Origin: Woeseia sp.
GTDB taxonomy: Bacteria > Pseudomonadota > Gammaproteobacteria > Steroidobacterales > Woeseiaceae
Length of the DNA: 23,078 nucleotides
Direction of reading: 5' to 3'
Assembly: GCA_018701055.1 (NCBI GenBank)
Contig: JABIUH010000436.1
Coordinates: 1 to 23,078, forward strand
Every line of letters begins with the position of its first letter. The stretch's first letter is position 1. Of this stretch, positions 8,975 to 17,803 are shown in pieces. A program made the position numbers and the translations under genes. Below the pieces are notes generated by a model. That model was not told the DNA's origin, made no database searches, and saw only the letters and a program-made list of their open reading frames with translations.

Positions 8975-10537
8975 TTAATGCGTTTGTGCAGGGCCGCCTA
9001 GGGTGTCGCTGGGTAATTTAGATTTAAGGGTGGCATCCAGTGCCTCCAGCTGCGATGAGATCGGAGTAATCCCATCATCGATGAGAACCGGAATGGCGCT
9101 TGACCGTCCATCATCATCGCCGCTTACCAATGGTTGCTGGCAAGGCTGGCAATTAGAGCCAAGGTAGGATTCAAAAATCCGTTCCCGATGAGGCAGAAAT
9201 TCATCTGCCAACGCCGGAGATATGCGAAAGTGATCTGCACCATTGATTTGCTCAGTGAGTTGTTCGTGGATATGCACGAAACCGAGCGAGGATGGCCAGA
9301 CTAGGCCATTGCCTATTACATCGTTGTTACTCAATTGGTGACAACCTGCGCAGCTCTGAGTTCGCGCTCTGTTAACTGTTTCATCCGGAGTCAGGTTGCT
9401 GCCAATGCGATTTAGGCGCGCCTGAATTAGGCTAGAAAACAGGCCATTAGAGTTAAAATGGGCAGGGTAATCACTTTCTGAGAACTGCTGCTCCGTACTC
9501 TGACCGCTGTTGAATCGATTGGGTACAGTGTATGCAATCTGAGTAATACGATCGGCATCAAGTTCATCGACCTGTGTGATGTATTGCCGCATGAACGGCA
9601 CAGTCAGCGGGTTGGTGAATTGTTCGCTGAACAGTTCGCCCCATGGCGTGCCTTTGGTGCTGACAGGGATGAATCGCAGGTCTCCGTGGCCGGTTGGTTG
9701 AGTTTGCAGTAATGCCAGTTTGAACTCTCGTAACTGCCATTCCCGGGGATTGGGGCCTGCCATAAACTGGTTAGTACGAATCTGCCCGGTTCCCTGGGTA
9801 AAATTCCGCACATCAATCACTGGCCCTACACCTTGCGCTGGCAAGCCCTCAAAATAAAAGTCATGCAACATGCGAGCCCTAGTAGTGGGATTGTTCACAC
9901 GTGACAGTTTGGCCCAGAAACTGGCAATGCCTCGGCACCCGTCGATCCCGCAGCCAGGGTTTGGATTGGGGAGCTGGGCTTCAAAAATTAACAAATTTCG
10001 GCCATCCCCAGCATCAGGGTCGCGTGCGAAGATTACACGGTACTCGCCACAGTGCGAACCATCCTCGGCAGCAAGATCTAGACGATTAACCAGCGCTATC
10101 GGGTAATAAAAGCCAGGCTGGCTTGGGTCAAATGGATTGTTGCTTACTTCGCTTCCTTCGTTCCGAGGGCAGTCCAGGGGAAATTTATTTAGTGTCGGAT
10201 TTCCTAGTGAGTCAATCTGATCGTCGCAGTTTGATCCCAAACCGAGGCCGGGGCCGGTGTTTTGCGTATCCCACCATTGAGCCCAGAGTCTATGTCGATC
10301 GAGATTGGTAATGCCGCTATCATCAACCAGCTTGTCCATCACTTCGCGTAATGAAATAGCATTCCCTACCACATTGACTTCAGTCACCATCAGCGAACGG
10401 CGTGTATCCACATTCACATTGGTCAAAACCGGGCACATCTGTGCTATTTTTGCTGCTGATAAGGTTGGCAAAATGGCCAAGATCAGTAAAAGAAAGACAT
10501 TTCTATATTTAGTAAAATGCTTCACGTAATTAAACAT
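8975..10537 (-). CDS. Secreted protein with single c-type haem motif, function unknown
   Basis: A 520-residue exported protein. A basic N-terminus and hydrophobic core (residues 1-28, ending LSAA) form a Sec signal peptide. One c-type haem motif, CAGCH (Cys396, Cys399, His400), lies near the C-terminus, and more cysteines occur in short clusters (for example GCGIDGC near 196-201 and CQPCQQ near the end). A central VNRLDL followed by GSHCGEYRVIFARDP is reminiscent of large uncharacterised secreted proteins seen in diverse proteobacteria. I cannot name a function. It might be an electron carrier or an oxidoreductase with one haem. ATG at 10537 has GGAG six bases upstream. It stands alone and ends at the shared terminator. 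Confidence 0.85.
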   Translation of the reverse strand: MFNYVKHFTKYRNVFLLLILAILPTLSAAKIAQMCPVLTNVNVDTRRSLMVTEVNVVGNAISLREVMDKLVDDSGITNLDRHRLWAQWWDTQNTGPGLGLGSNCDDQIDSLGNPTLNKFPLDCPRNEGSEVSNNPFDPSQPGFYYPIALVNRLDLAAEDGSHCGEYRVIFARDPDAGDGRNLLIFEAQLPNPNPGCGIDGCRGIASFWAKLSRVNNPTTRARMLHDFYFEGLPAQGVGPVIDVRNFTQGTGQIRTNQFMAGPNPREWQLREFKLALLQTQPTGHGDLRFIPVSTKGTPWGELFSEQFTNPLTVPFMRQYITQVDELDADRITQIAYTVPNRFNSGQSTEQQFSESDYPAHFNSNGLFSSLIQARLNRIGSNLTPDETVNRARTQSCAGCHQLSNNDVIGNGLVWPSSLGFVHIHEQLTEQINGADHFRISPALADEFLPHRERIFESYLGSNCQPCQQPLVSGDDDGRSSAIPVLIDDGITPISSQLEALDATLKSKLPSDTLGGPAQTH

Positions 10538-10604
10538 TATTTGCTCCGTATGTCAGGAATAATTTGATCGTTACATGTGGAATAACGCTTTAGTCCGGTA
10601 TTGG

Positions 10605-10635
10605 TTGACACTTACTTAACGTCTGTTTCTATGTA
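10605..10635 (+). promoter_or_regulatory. Candidate sigma-70 promoter for the class V PLP enzyme gene
   Basis: A perfect -35 hexamer TTGACA at 10605-10610 is followed 19 bases later by TATGTA at 10630-10635, a weak -10. It lies about 90 bases before the ATG at 10722 and points the right way. The spacing is long and the -10 poor, so this is only a candidate. Confidence 0.3.
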
Positions 10636-10721
10636 TTTATTGCTCGATTGAGAGGTGTTGCATGCACCAGAATGTGGCAACCTACGCTTAGTGACCGCTG
10701 GAAAATAAAGTTAGAATTGCT

Positions 10722-11867
10722 ATGTCCATCAACTTCCGTGAGGAATTCGATCTTCCGCGAGACATCTGTTATCTGAATTCCTGCTACATGACTCCCCAGC
10801 CACGTCGTGTCGTGGAGGCCGCGTGTCGCGGTGCTGCCCGTCGTTCACAACCGTGGTCTCTCGCGCCAGCAGATTTTTTCACTGAGGTAGAAGTTCTACG
10901 TGCCGCATTTGCACGTCAAATAGGGTGTGCAAACGACAATATCGCGATTGTTCCTTCGGCCGGCTACGGAGCGGCTTGTGCTGCAAAGAACTTACGAATC
11001 CAATCGGGTGATCTCGTATTGGCACTCGGTGATCAGTTTCCGTCGAACTACTATGCATGGCGGCGCGAGACATCGGCATCGGGCGCTGCATTTCATGTCG
11101 TCGACCGAGAACCAGAACAAACGTGGTCTGATGCCATACTGAGCGCCATCGAGCTGCACGGCGACGCTATCGCTGTGGCGACGTTGGAGGGACATCATTG
11201 GGCGTCGGCCGAAATTATCGAGCTTGAGACCGTCATTCCTGCACTGCGTGATGTTGGCGCTTGCGTTGTACTGGATTTGACCCAATCAATCGGTGCTTAT
11301 CCAATTGATATCAAGAAGCTCGGGCCGGACTTTATGGTTTCATCCGGGTACAAATGGTTGTTCTGCCCGTATGGCGTTTCATTCCTCTATGTCGACGATG
11401 AACATTTCGATGGTATTCCAATTGAGGAGGCGTGGATTGATCGAGCAGGGGCGGAAGACTTTTCACGCTTATCCGAATTTACTGATTCTTATCAACCGGG
11501 CGCACGCCGATATGATGTAAGTGAAAAATCGAGTTTTTCAAACATCGCAGGCGCGGTTGCTGCATTGGAAATGATCGAAGAATGGGGGGTTCCGAATATC
11601 TCGGAATTACTCGCCAATACCAACGAGCGAATTGCAGAGATATTGTTGAGTCACGGATTTGAAACGACGCCGGCTGCCGCACGCGCGCCACATTTTCAGG
11701 GGGCAGTCATTCCGTCGATCGACCCGAGAGAACTGGCGTCGAGGCTTACCGACGAAGGCGTCTATGCAAGCGTTCGCGGAAAGCATTTACGGGTTGCACC
11801 GCATTTGTATACGGATGATGTCGATTTGCTGCGTTTCGACGCGGCGCTTGGAATCTCCGTTAAGTAA
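10722..11867 (+). CDS. Class V aminotransferase-fold PLP enzyme
   Basis: A 381-residue cytoplasmic PLP-dependent enzyme of fold type I. The cofactor-binding lysine is Lys211 in SSGYKWLFCPYG, and the aspartate and glutamine that hold the pyridine ring are in LDLTQS (Asp185, Gln188). The length and the C-terminal GVYASVRGKHLRVAPHLY are normal for the class V family that includes kynureninase-like and isopenicillin-N-epimerase-like proteins. The mobile-loop cysteine of cysteine desulfurases and selenocysteine lyases is missing from the C-terminal part, so neither activity is likely. That matters because a selenium locus lies 7 kb away. No ribosome site is obvious before the ATG. It is convergent with the crotonase gene, 15 bp apart. 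The substrate is unknown. Confidence 0.88.
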   Translation: MSINFREEFDLPRDICYLNSCYMTPQPRRVVEAACRGAARRSQPWSLAPADFFTEVEVLRAAFARQIGCANDNIAIVPSAGYGAACAAKNLRIQSGDLVLALGDQFPSNYYAWRRETSASGAAFHVVDREPEQTWSDAILSAIELHGDAIAVATLEGHHWASAEIIELETVIPALRDVGACVVLDLTQSIGAYPIDIKKLGPDFMVSSGYKWLFCPYGVSFLYVDDEHFDGIPIEEAWIDRAGAEDFSRLSEFTDSYQPGARRYDVSEKSSFSNIAGAVAALEMIEEWGVPNISELLANTNERIAEILLSHGFETTPAAARAPHFQGAVIPSIDPRELASRLTDEGVYASVRGKHLRVAPHLYTDDVDLLRFDAALGISVK

Positions 11868-11882
11868 GAACCGACGATGATT

Positions 11883-12605
11883 CTATTGAGATCGCGACCG
11901 TCGTAATCCCAACAAAGCGGCATCCAGCAGGTCCAACGGGATGCTGAAGCGAATTTTCCGAATGAGTTTGGCGCGTATTCTTCGTTTGGAGGCTGTGTGC
12001 GCGTATGCATCAAGTGCTTTGAATTCATCTGCACAAGCCTTGGCACGAGCTTCCAATTCAGTGGGATCGACGAGTTCGTCGAAAAAACCGACGTTTAATG
12101 CGGATTCAACGTCGAAGTAGTTTGCCAACACAACCGCTCGCTGGAATGCCGCCGGGTTTAATCTGTGTTGCAGTGTAGCTGCCGCGACACGCGGCATGGT
12201 CATGCCAATTGCCACTTCGTTCGCGGCAATTTTGAAGTCGCCGCGGCTACCAATAACGTGATCAGCCGACAGCATCATGAATACCCCCATTGCCAACGAG
12301 TGCCCGTTGCAGGCGGCGATGACAGGATAGGGATATGACATGATTCTGGTGGTCAAACCATATCCCAGCCGTAACATTCGAATCGCGTTGGTTCCGCCAC
12401 GTTTCATCACGTTGAGATCGAAGCCGGCAGAGAAGACGCCTTCGCGTCCGGTCAGAATGACGATCGCGCGGTCAGATTCGGCACGCTCAAGTGCTCGGTA
12501 AATTTCACGAAGGACTTGTGGCGGTAGTGCGTTACGTTTGCCGTCATCGATCCGAATAGTGGCTACGCGATCGCGCAAACTGTACTGCACGGAATCATTC
12601 GTCAT
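11883..12605 (-). CDS. Enoyl-CoA hydratase/isomerase (crotonase) family protein
   Basis: A 240-residue crotonase-fold protein. The two oxyanion-hole segments are visible: GVFSAGFDL near residues 56-64 and CNGHSLAMGVFM near 99-110. Glu130 in ANEVAIGM sits where the first catalytic glutamate of enoyl-CoA hydratase lies. About twenty residues on, where the second would be, the sequence reads RLNPAAF with no glutamate. It may therefore be an isomerase or another CoA-ester enzyme rather than a hydratase. Family membership is clear and the reaction is not. ATG at 12605 has GAGG nine bases upstream. It is divergent from the MFS gene. Confidence 0.88.
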   Translation of the reverse strand: MTNDSVQYSLRDRVATIRIDDGKRNALPPQVLREIYRALERAESDRAIVILTGREGVFSAGFDLNVMKRGGTNAIRMLRLGYGLTTRIMSYPYPVIAACNGHSLAMGVFMMLSADHVIGSRGDFKIAANEVAIGMTMPRVAAATLQHRLNPAAFQRAVVLANYFDVESALNVGFFDELVDPTELEARAKACADEFKALDAYAHTASKRRIRAKLIRKIRFSIPLDLLDAALLGLRRSRSQ

Positions 12606-12815
12606 GTGTTTCAGCCTCGGTGGCGTTCTGTTTTGAAGTTACCGCACAATCAGGAGTTTTGATTGTCTACGATCTACAAGTTAAAACAAGCATCGGGCAT
12701 CGTCCATCCCGGTGCCCATGCATATTGATAAAGCCAACCATTACCCAGATAATTCGATTACAGTCGCTACCTAGATTTCCCCTCAGTTGCCCCAGTTTAG
12801 TCAGATGAACACATC

Positions 12816-14024
12816 ATGCTCGCCTTCCTAAAAAGAAACATCCGTTGGATTGCCGGCGGATTTACACTCATGTTTTTCTCCAGTTTTGGACAAACGTATT
12901 TCATTGCGGCGTCCGTCTCAGAATGGCAGACGGCGTTTGATTTGTCCCATGGCGAGTTTGGGCGATTGTATATGTTGGCTACATTGGCCAGCGCAGCGTG
13001 CCTGCCGTTTTTGGGACGATTGTTAGACGTCGTACAGGCTGACCGAATCATTGCGATAGTGGTGCCGATTCTTGCAGGGGCTGCTCTATTGGCGGGTTAT
13101 GCAACGTCACTCACAGTGCTTGTGATCGCCATTTTTGTATTGCGCTTGTTCGGTCAGGGCATGATGACCCAGATCGTACTTACGACCACTGGGCGGTGGT
13201 TTGTTGCGCAAAGGGGTAGGGCTGTGTCACTTGTTGTCCTCGGTCATCATGGTGCAGAAGCAACGATTCCTCTGGCGTTCGCCACCCTAACGATCGCATA
13301 CGGATATCGTATGGGCTGGACCGTCGCTGCCATTGTTTTGTTGGTCGTTGGTCTTCCATTCGCCTATTGGTGCTACCACAAGCCGCGCGTACCGCTGGGG
13401 CAGCGTTCAGCGGAGGAACTGACAGTGCCAGAAGTGCGGAGCTGGACACGCCGTGAGGTACTCAGTGACCCTATATTTTGGCTACTGCTGACCGGCGTGT
13501 TGGTTCCGGCCTTTATCGGCACAACCGTTTTTTACCACCAAAACTATCTAACCGAACTGCATGATTGGCCACCTCAAATTTTCGCCGTTTCACTCGTGAT
13601 CATGGCGCTGACCACCGTCGGCTGTTCGTTGGTTGCCGGCGCCGCGATCGACAAGTTTGGTGCACGAATGGTCCTGCCATATTTCTTATTGCCGTTGTCG
13701 GGGGCATGTTTTTTTTTGGGGAGTAGTGGGTCGGAGGAAACGCTATTCTTTGTAATGGTCTTACTCGGGATCAGTTACGGAATCTCTTCCACGCTCTTTG
13801 GTTCGCTGTGGCCGGATATTTACGGGACTGCAAATTTGGGCGCCATTCGGTCGATCACGGTTTCAGCCGCTGTTCTTTCCACGGCGGCAGGGCCGGGAAT
13901 CACGGGTACGCTTATCGATAGGGGTATAGACCTACCCGCACAGATGGTATTTTTTGGCGCCTACTGCTTGTTGGCTGCGGGCGCGATGACGCTAGCCTCA
14001 GTATCGTTACGACGGCGCGCCTGA
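12816..14024 (+). CDS. MFS transporter, probably organic acid/monocarboxylate type
   Basis: A 402-residue inner-membrane protein with about twelve hydrophobic helices. A short basic N-terminus (LKRNIRW) precedes the first helix. The loop between helices 2 and 3 has GRLLDVVQADRI, a variant of the MFS signature, and a longer cytoplasmic loop around residues 190-215 (KPRVPLGQRS) splits two six-helix halves. The general look is that of the oxalate/formate- and monocarboxylate-type MFS group, which is a weak inference. The substrate cannot be read from sequence. No strong ribosome site precedes the ATG. It lies between the divergent crotonase and the convergent beta-lactamase-like gene. Confidence 0.9.
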   Translation: MLAFLKRNIRWIAGGFTLMFFSSFGQTYFIAASVSEWQTAFDLSHGEFGRLYMLATLASAACLPFLGRLLDVVQADRIIAIVVPILAGAALLAGYATSLTVLVIAIFVLRLFGQGMMTQIVLTTTGRWFVAQRGRAVSLVVLGHHGAEATIPLAFATLTIAYGYRMGWTVAAIVLLVVGLPFAYWCYHKPRVPLGQRSAEELTVPEVRSWTRREVLSDPIFWLLLTGVLVPAFIGTTVFYHQNYLTELHDWPPQIFAVSLVIMALTTVGCSLVAGAAIDKFGARMVLPYFLLPLSGACFFLGSSGSEETLFFVMVLLGISYGISSTLFGSLWPDIYGTANLGAIRSITVSAAVLSTAAGPGITGTLIDRGIDLPAQMVFFGAYCLLAAGAMTLASVSLRRRA

Positions 14025-14059
14025 ATAAAGACGCACCGGCAGCCCTGTGGAGGGTTTGT

Positions 14060-15271
14060 TCATTTCAATTCGTTTGCCGCCGGGATAACCACCCGTTCAT
14101 AGAAAAGACGAAACGCGTATTCGTAATTCGCATCAGGGTAAATATTCCAGCCTGTAAAAACGCCGACTAAATCAAGTTCGGGCACGATCAACGCGAACTG
14201 TCCGCCCCAGCCCCAGCTTCCATACATGAACGGTCGGCCATCACTACCGCCTTCATAAATCCACCACTGATAGCCGTAGCCCACATTAAAGTCAGGGTCG
14301 GCTGGATCAGTGTCTGCAACAAAGGGATGGGATGAACGCGTGACCCATTCGGCAGGCAAGATCTGTTCTCCGTTCCAGTCACCCGCGCGCGCGAAGAGCA
14401 ATCCAAATCGTGCGAAGTCGCGAGCTTTAAGATACAAACCTCCTGCTGCATCTTTGAATCCTTCGGGCGCATCCTTCCAGAAGTAATCTTTGATGCCGAT
14501 GGGGCCAAACAAAAACTGTTCGGCATATTCGTTCAGGGGTTTTCCGATGGCCGTCGATACGATCTCCGACATCAGTTGTGTATTCGTACTGTTGTATTTG
14601 TAAGTGGTGCCCTGATCGTGTGCTAGTGGTTTGTTGAGCAGGTAGGCGACCCAGTCATTCGATGACTCAACCTGGATACCATCATTTCTTGGATCCCAAT
14701 AGGATATATCTTCCTCCCATTCAAAACCGGGTCGCATCGTAAGGATATTATCCAGCGTGATGGCGGACTTTTCAGGATCTACAATTTCTCTATGCGGTAG
14801 GAGTGCGCCGAGTGTGGTATCGATTCCAGATAGATCGCCGCGGTCAATGGCAATGCCAACAAGTGCCGACATAAAGCTCTTTGTACTCGACTGCACGGTG
14901 TGCAGATCGCTTCCATCTCGAAACGGATGCCAGTTGGCGTCGTAATAATTCCATGGCCCGGACTCAGCGGTGACCAGGTCTGCGTTGATCGTCTGGTAGT
15001 CGTTCTCATAATAAGCTTCAAACGCCAGGCGGCCATTTCGGACGATCAACATTGAATCGACGTAGCCGTGTTTGCCCGCGCGAAATTCCTCATCCAGTTT
15101 TCGAATTGCTGGACCGTCCAGGCCTTCCTGTTCTGGCGTTGAGATTTGCCAGCTTTCGCTCGGCCATGAGGCTGCTGGTGCGGCTTCAACGAGTGGTTGA
15201 GGTGAAGAGCCCGGCTCACAAGCGTTCAACGCAAACGTCAAAAATAAGATGGGTAAGAGAAGTCGGGACAT
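14060..15271 (-). CDS. Class C beta-lactamase-like serine hydrolase, lipoprotein
   Basis: A 403-residue serine hydrolase of the AmpC/PBP-transpeptidase-like fold. The N-terminus is a lipoprotein signal with lipobox LNAC (Cys18). The catalytic S-x-x-K is SSTK (Ser128, Lys131), and YKYNS near residue 225 gives the Y-x-N element. A WGWGGQFALIVPELDLVGVFT block at the C-terminus replaces the K-T-G triad, as is common in this esterase/lactamase-like family. It is probably an esterase, amidase or peptidase in the periplasm. Nothing here shows antibiotic resistance. AGGA lies eight bases before the ATG. Confidence 0.88.
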   Translation of the reverse strand: MSRLLLPILFLTFALNACEPGSSPQPLVEAAPAASWPSESWQISTPEQEGLDGPAIRKLDEEFRAGKHGYVDSMLIVRNGRLAFEAYYENDYQTINADLVTAESGPWNYYDANWHPFRDGSDLHTVQSSTKSFMSALVGIAIDRGDLSGIDTTLGALLPHREIVDPEKSAITLDNILTMRPGFEWEEDISYWDPRNDGIQVESSNDWVAYLLNKPLAHDQGTTYKYNSTNTQLMSEIVSTAIGKPLNEYAEQFLFGPIGIKDYFWKDAPEGFKDAAGGLYLKARDFARFGLLFARAGDWNGEQILPAEWVTRSSHPFVADTDPADPDFNVGYGYQWWIYEGGSDGRPFMYGSWGWGGQFALIVPELDLVGVFTGWNIYPDANYEYAFRLFYERVVIPAANELK

Positions 15272-15595
15272 TTCTGGTTCCTATGCGAGGCCGCTAGACA
15301 GGTGATGAGGACGAACTTTACACCAGCAATAGGCGCTCGAAGACTATTGAAGTGACAGGGGCCTGTAGCAGATGGCTACATTTCTACGGTCTGTTGCGCG
15401 CGCACAATGAGTATATTTAAACCATATATGATATTTTTAAATAACAAAAATAGAGTAAATCAATTATAAATCCCAAATATAGTGGTATGCGGCGGTTCGC
15501 GTAATTCCGCTTGGGCGTGGAAACGGCTCGAATATCGCACCGACTGGTTTGCGCATGACTCCTATGTCCTCAATGGAGGGCGCGCGAGGCTATTG
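15272..15595. other. Intergenic region with AT-rich block and a small hairpin
   Basis: No gene is supported in this 324-base space between the divergent beta-lactamase-like and ParA-like genes. It holds a perfect six-pair hairpin at 15364-15380 (TGTAGC, loop AGATG, GCTACA) followed by TTTCTA, and a strongly AT-rich block at about 15409-15480. The block probably holds promoters for one or both genes. The ParA frame stays open back to 15482, but a good ribosome site supports the later start. Confidence 0.5.
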
Positions 15596-16354
15596 ATGGG
15601 CGACACAGCGAACCCGCACCAACAGCATAAGATCGTCATACTGAATCCCAAGGGTGGTTCGGGTAAAACGACGCTTGCAACTAATCTAGCCAGCTACTTT
15701 GCGACGCGCGGACCACCGCCCGTCCTGCTTGACTGCGACCCAGGTGGTTACAGCTTGCGTTGGATTGACAAGCGGCCTGCGAGCCGACCGCCTATTCATG
15801 GCGTTGTAGGATACGACCGAAATACTTCCTGTGATAATTTCGCAGCCGAGTATCCCGAGGCAAAGGAAATCATCGTTGATTTACCCGCCGCGGTAAGTTC
15901 GGAAGAAATTTATGATCACATCTACGACGCGAGCAGCATCTTGTTGCCCGTCGTTCCCTCAGAAATTGATATCTTTTCTGCAGCAAGATTTGTGGCTGAG
16001 TTACTTTTGTTTACGCAGCTCGACAGGGGCAAGCGGAATTTGGCCATCGTCGCCAATCGCACTCGTCAACGCACCAAAAGCTACAACATGCTCACTCGGT
16101 TTCTGACTAGTTTGAAAATTCCAGTGGCAGCACACTTGCGTGACAGCCAGGTCTTTGTGCAGGCGGCGGCATTAGGTCTCGGTATTTGCGAAATGCCGCC
16201 CTATAAGGTTCGCAAGGACATGGAGCAATTCGAATTGATCGTGAGCTGGCTGGATCGTTGGTGCTCGAGAGAGTTGGACGCCTTGATCGCCGAGGAAATA
16301 AAGCGGAACGCCGGTCGGGAAGTCATAGCGCCGGTCGCTGCGTTGCGGCATTAG
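15596..16354 (+). CDS. Orphan ParA/MinD-family ATPase
   Basis: A 253-residue cytoplasmic P-loop ATPase of the ParA/MinD group. It has a deviant Walker A motif NPKGGSGKTT, with signature Lys19 and Lys24, then LLDCDPGG and a Walker B-like IIVDLPAAV. ParA proteins dimerise on ATP and position plasmids, chromosomes or large protein assemblies. No parB-like gene or centromere-like repeat lies next to it. It may thus be a chromosomal orphan that positions some other cargo. ATG 15596 has GAGG six bases upstream and fits the usual N-terminus. An upstream ATG at 15482 would add 38 unlikely residues. It is convergent with the amidohydrolase gene. Confidence 0.88.
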   Translation: MGDTANPHQQHKIVILNPKGGSGKTTLATNLASYFATRGPPPVLLDCDPGGYSLRWIDKRPASRPPIHGVVGYDRNTSCDNFAAEYPEAKEIIVDLPAAVSSEEIYDHIYDASSILLPVVPSEIDIFSAARFVAELLLFTQLDRGKRNLAIVANRTRQRTKSYNMLTRFLTSLKIPVAAHLRDSQVFVQAAALGLGICEMPPYKVRKDMEQFELIVSWLDRWCSRELDALIAEEIKRNAGREVIAPVAALRH

Positions 16355-16392
16355 CGACATCGGACGCTGTCCAACACTTTGCGGTCGTGATT

Positions 16393-17676
16393 TTACTGTG
16401 CGTGTTTGTAAACGTGTCCGTCTTTCATCACGAAGAAGACGTCTTCGAGTGATGAGATATCCTCAAGAGGGTTGCCGCGCACCGCGATGATGTCTGCAAA
16501 GTATCCGGGATCGATGGCGCCCGTCTGACCCTCCCATTCCAGGAGTTCCGCCGCTACGGTCGTGGCCGACTGGATGGCCTGCATGGGCGTCATGCCGTAC
16601 TCCACCATGCGTGATAACTGAATCGCGTTGGTGCCATGTGGAATGACCGACGAATCGGTGCCGAAGACTACTTTTGCACCGGCATCAACTGCACGGGCGA
16701 AAATATCGCTGCGGCGTTCGTGCACATAGCGCGCTTTCTCGATCATTTCAGGCATGAAGCCAACGTTCTCTCCTTCTGCGACCAGATATTCCGATGTATA
16801 AATATCCATCGTCAGAAACGTGCCGTTCTTGACGGCCAATGCGATTCCTTCGTCATCGATCAGACTGCTGTGCTCGATGGAATCGACACCAGCTTCTATT
16901 GCGTAACGAATCCCCTCAGCGCCGTGCGCGTGCGCGGCAACCTTCATGCCTTGGGTGTGGGCTTCGTCTACGATCGCCTGCATTTCTTCCATGGTGTATT
17001 GGCGTGTACCAACTTCTGTCCCTTTGCTGAGAATGCCGCCGGTCGCGCAAAATTTGATGAGGTCCGCGCCATACTTTTTGTGTTCCCGAACTTGCTCGCG
17101 GGCCGCCCAGGGTCCGTCCGCTATGCCATCGTTTTTCATCCCGTATTGTTTCGGAAAAAGATTCTGATCACAGTGACCGCCCGTGATCCCCAACGATGAC
17201 CCGGACACCTTTAAGCGGGGTCCAGGTATGCGACCTTCATTGATGGCATTTCGTACTGATACGTCGGCATAGCCGCCCGCGCCAGTATTGCGGACAGATG
17301 TAAAGCCCGCCAATAGCAGGACTTCGGCATTGATTACGCTGCGAATGGCTTCGTCAGTATGAGAAACGCTGAGAAACGAGACGTTTGTGTCCGTGGCATA
17401 CCAACTTAAATGCGCATGCACGTCCGCGAGGCCCGGCAAAATTGTCGCATCGCCCAGGTCAATTCTCGATGCGCCTGTTGGCACAGTCCCGTTGGCAACA
17501 ACCGAGACGACTCGGTTGTCTTCGATTTTCACGACCGGATTTCGGATCAATTCTTCATCAATTGGATCGATGAGTCTTTGGGCAGTGACATACGTCGTAT
17601 CTGCGGCCGCGTCTACTGACAGCAGCAAGCAAAGTGCAAATACCAGGGTCATTTGTTTGGTGAGATTGGAATTCAT
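16393..17676 (-). CDS. Exported metal-dependent amidohydrolase (imidazolonepropionase-like)
   Basis: A 427-residue protein with a Sec signal peptide (basic start, LVFALCLLLSVDAAAD), so it is probably periplasmic. The amidohydrolase metal site is complete: HAH in DVHAHL (His87, His89), the probably carboxylated Lys208 in DLIKFCATGG, His249/His251 in VAAHAHG, His269 in SIEHSS and Asp341 in FGTDSS. This binuclear set matches the prolidase/imidazolonepropionase-like group, whose exported members often cleave dipeptides or amides. It lies 127 bp downstream of the selenoprotein gene on the same strand and might share its transcript, but no functional link is evident. Confidence 0.92.
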   Translation of the reverse strand: MNSNLTKQMTLVFALCLLLSVDAAADTTYVTAQRLIDPIDEELIRNPVVKIEDNRVVSVVANGTVPTGASRIDLGDATILPGLADVHAHLSWYATDTNVSFLSVSHTDEAIRSVINAEVLLLAGFTSVRNTGAGGYADVSVRNAINEGRIPGPRLKVSGSSLGITGGHCDQNLFPKQYGMKNDGIADGPWAAREQVREHKKYGADLIKFCATGGILSKGTEVGTRQYTMEEMQAIVDEAHTQGMKVAAHAHGAEGIRYAIEAGVDSIEHSSLIDDEGIALAVKNGTFLTMDIYTSEYLVAEGENVGFMPEMIEKARYVHERRSDIFARAVDAGAKVVFGTDSSVIPHGTNAIQLSRMVEYGMTPMQAIQSATTVAAELLEWEGQTGAIDPGYFADIIAVRGNPLEDISSLEDVFFVMKDGHVYKHAQ

Positions 17677-17803
17677 CGGCCTACCACTCCAGGAAATTTG
17701 CTTCGCGGTTGACTCGAATGTAGCCGTTATAACTCGTTGCTGCCAATTCTAAAGATTCAGAGTCGAGCCAATGCTGGTGTGCCCGCTTGCCGCGGGTCGA
17801 TCT

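Noticed and set aside
10722..11867. The class V PLP enzyme as a selenocysteine lyase or cysteine desulfurase feeding SelD.
   Set aside because: The catalytic loop cysteine is absent from the C-terminal region and the gene is 7 kb away.
14060..15271. An antibiotic-resistance beta-lactamase.
   Set aside because: It has the SxxK and YxN elements but is an esterase/PBP-like lipoprotein without the KTG motif in normal form, and has no resistance context.
15482..15595. A 38-residue N-terminal extension of the ParA-like protein.
   Set aside because: The ATG at 15596 has GAGG at good spacing and the ParA fold starts right after it.
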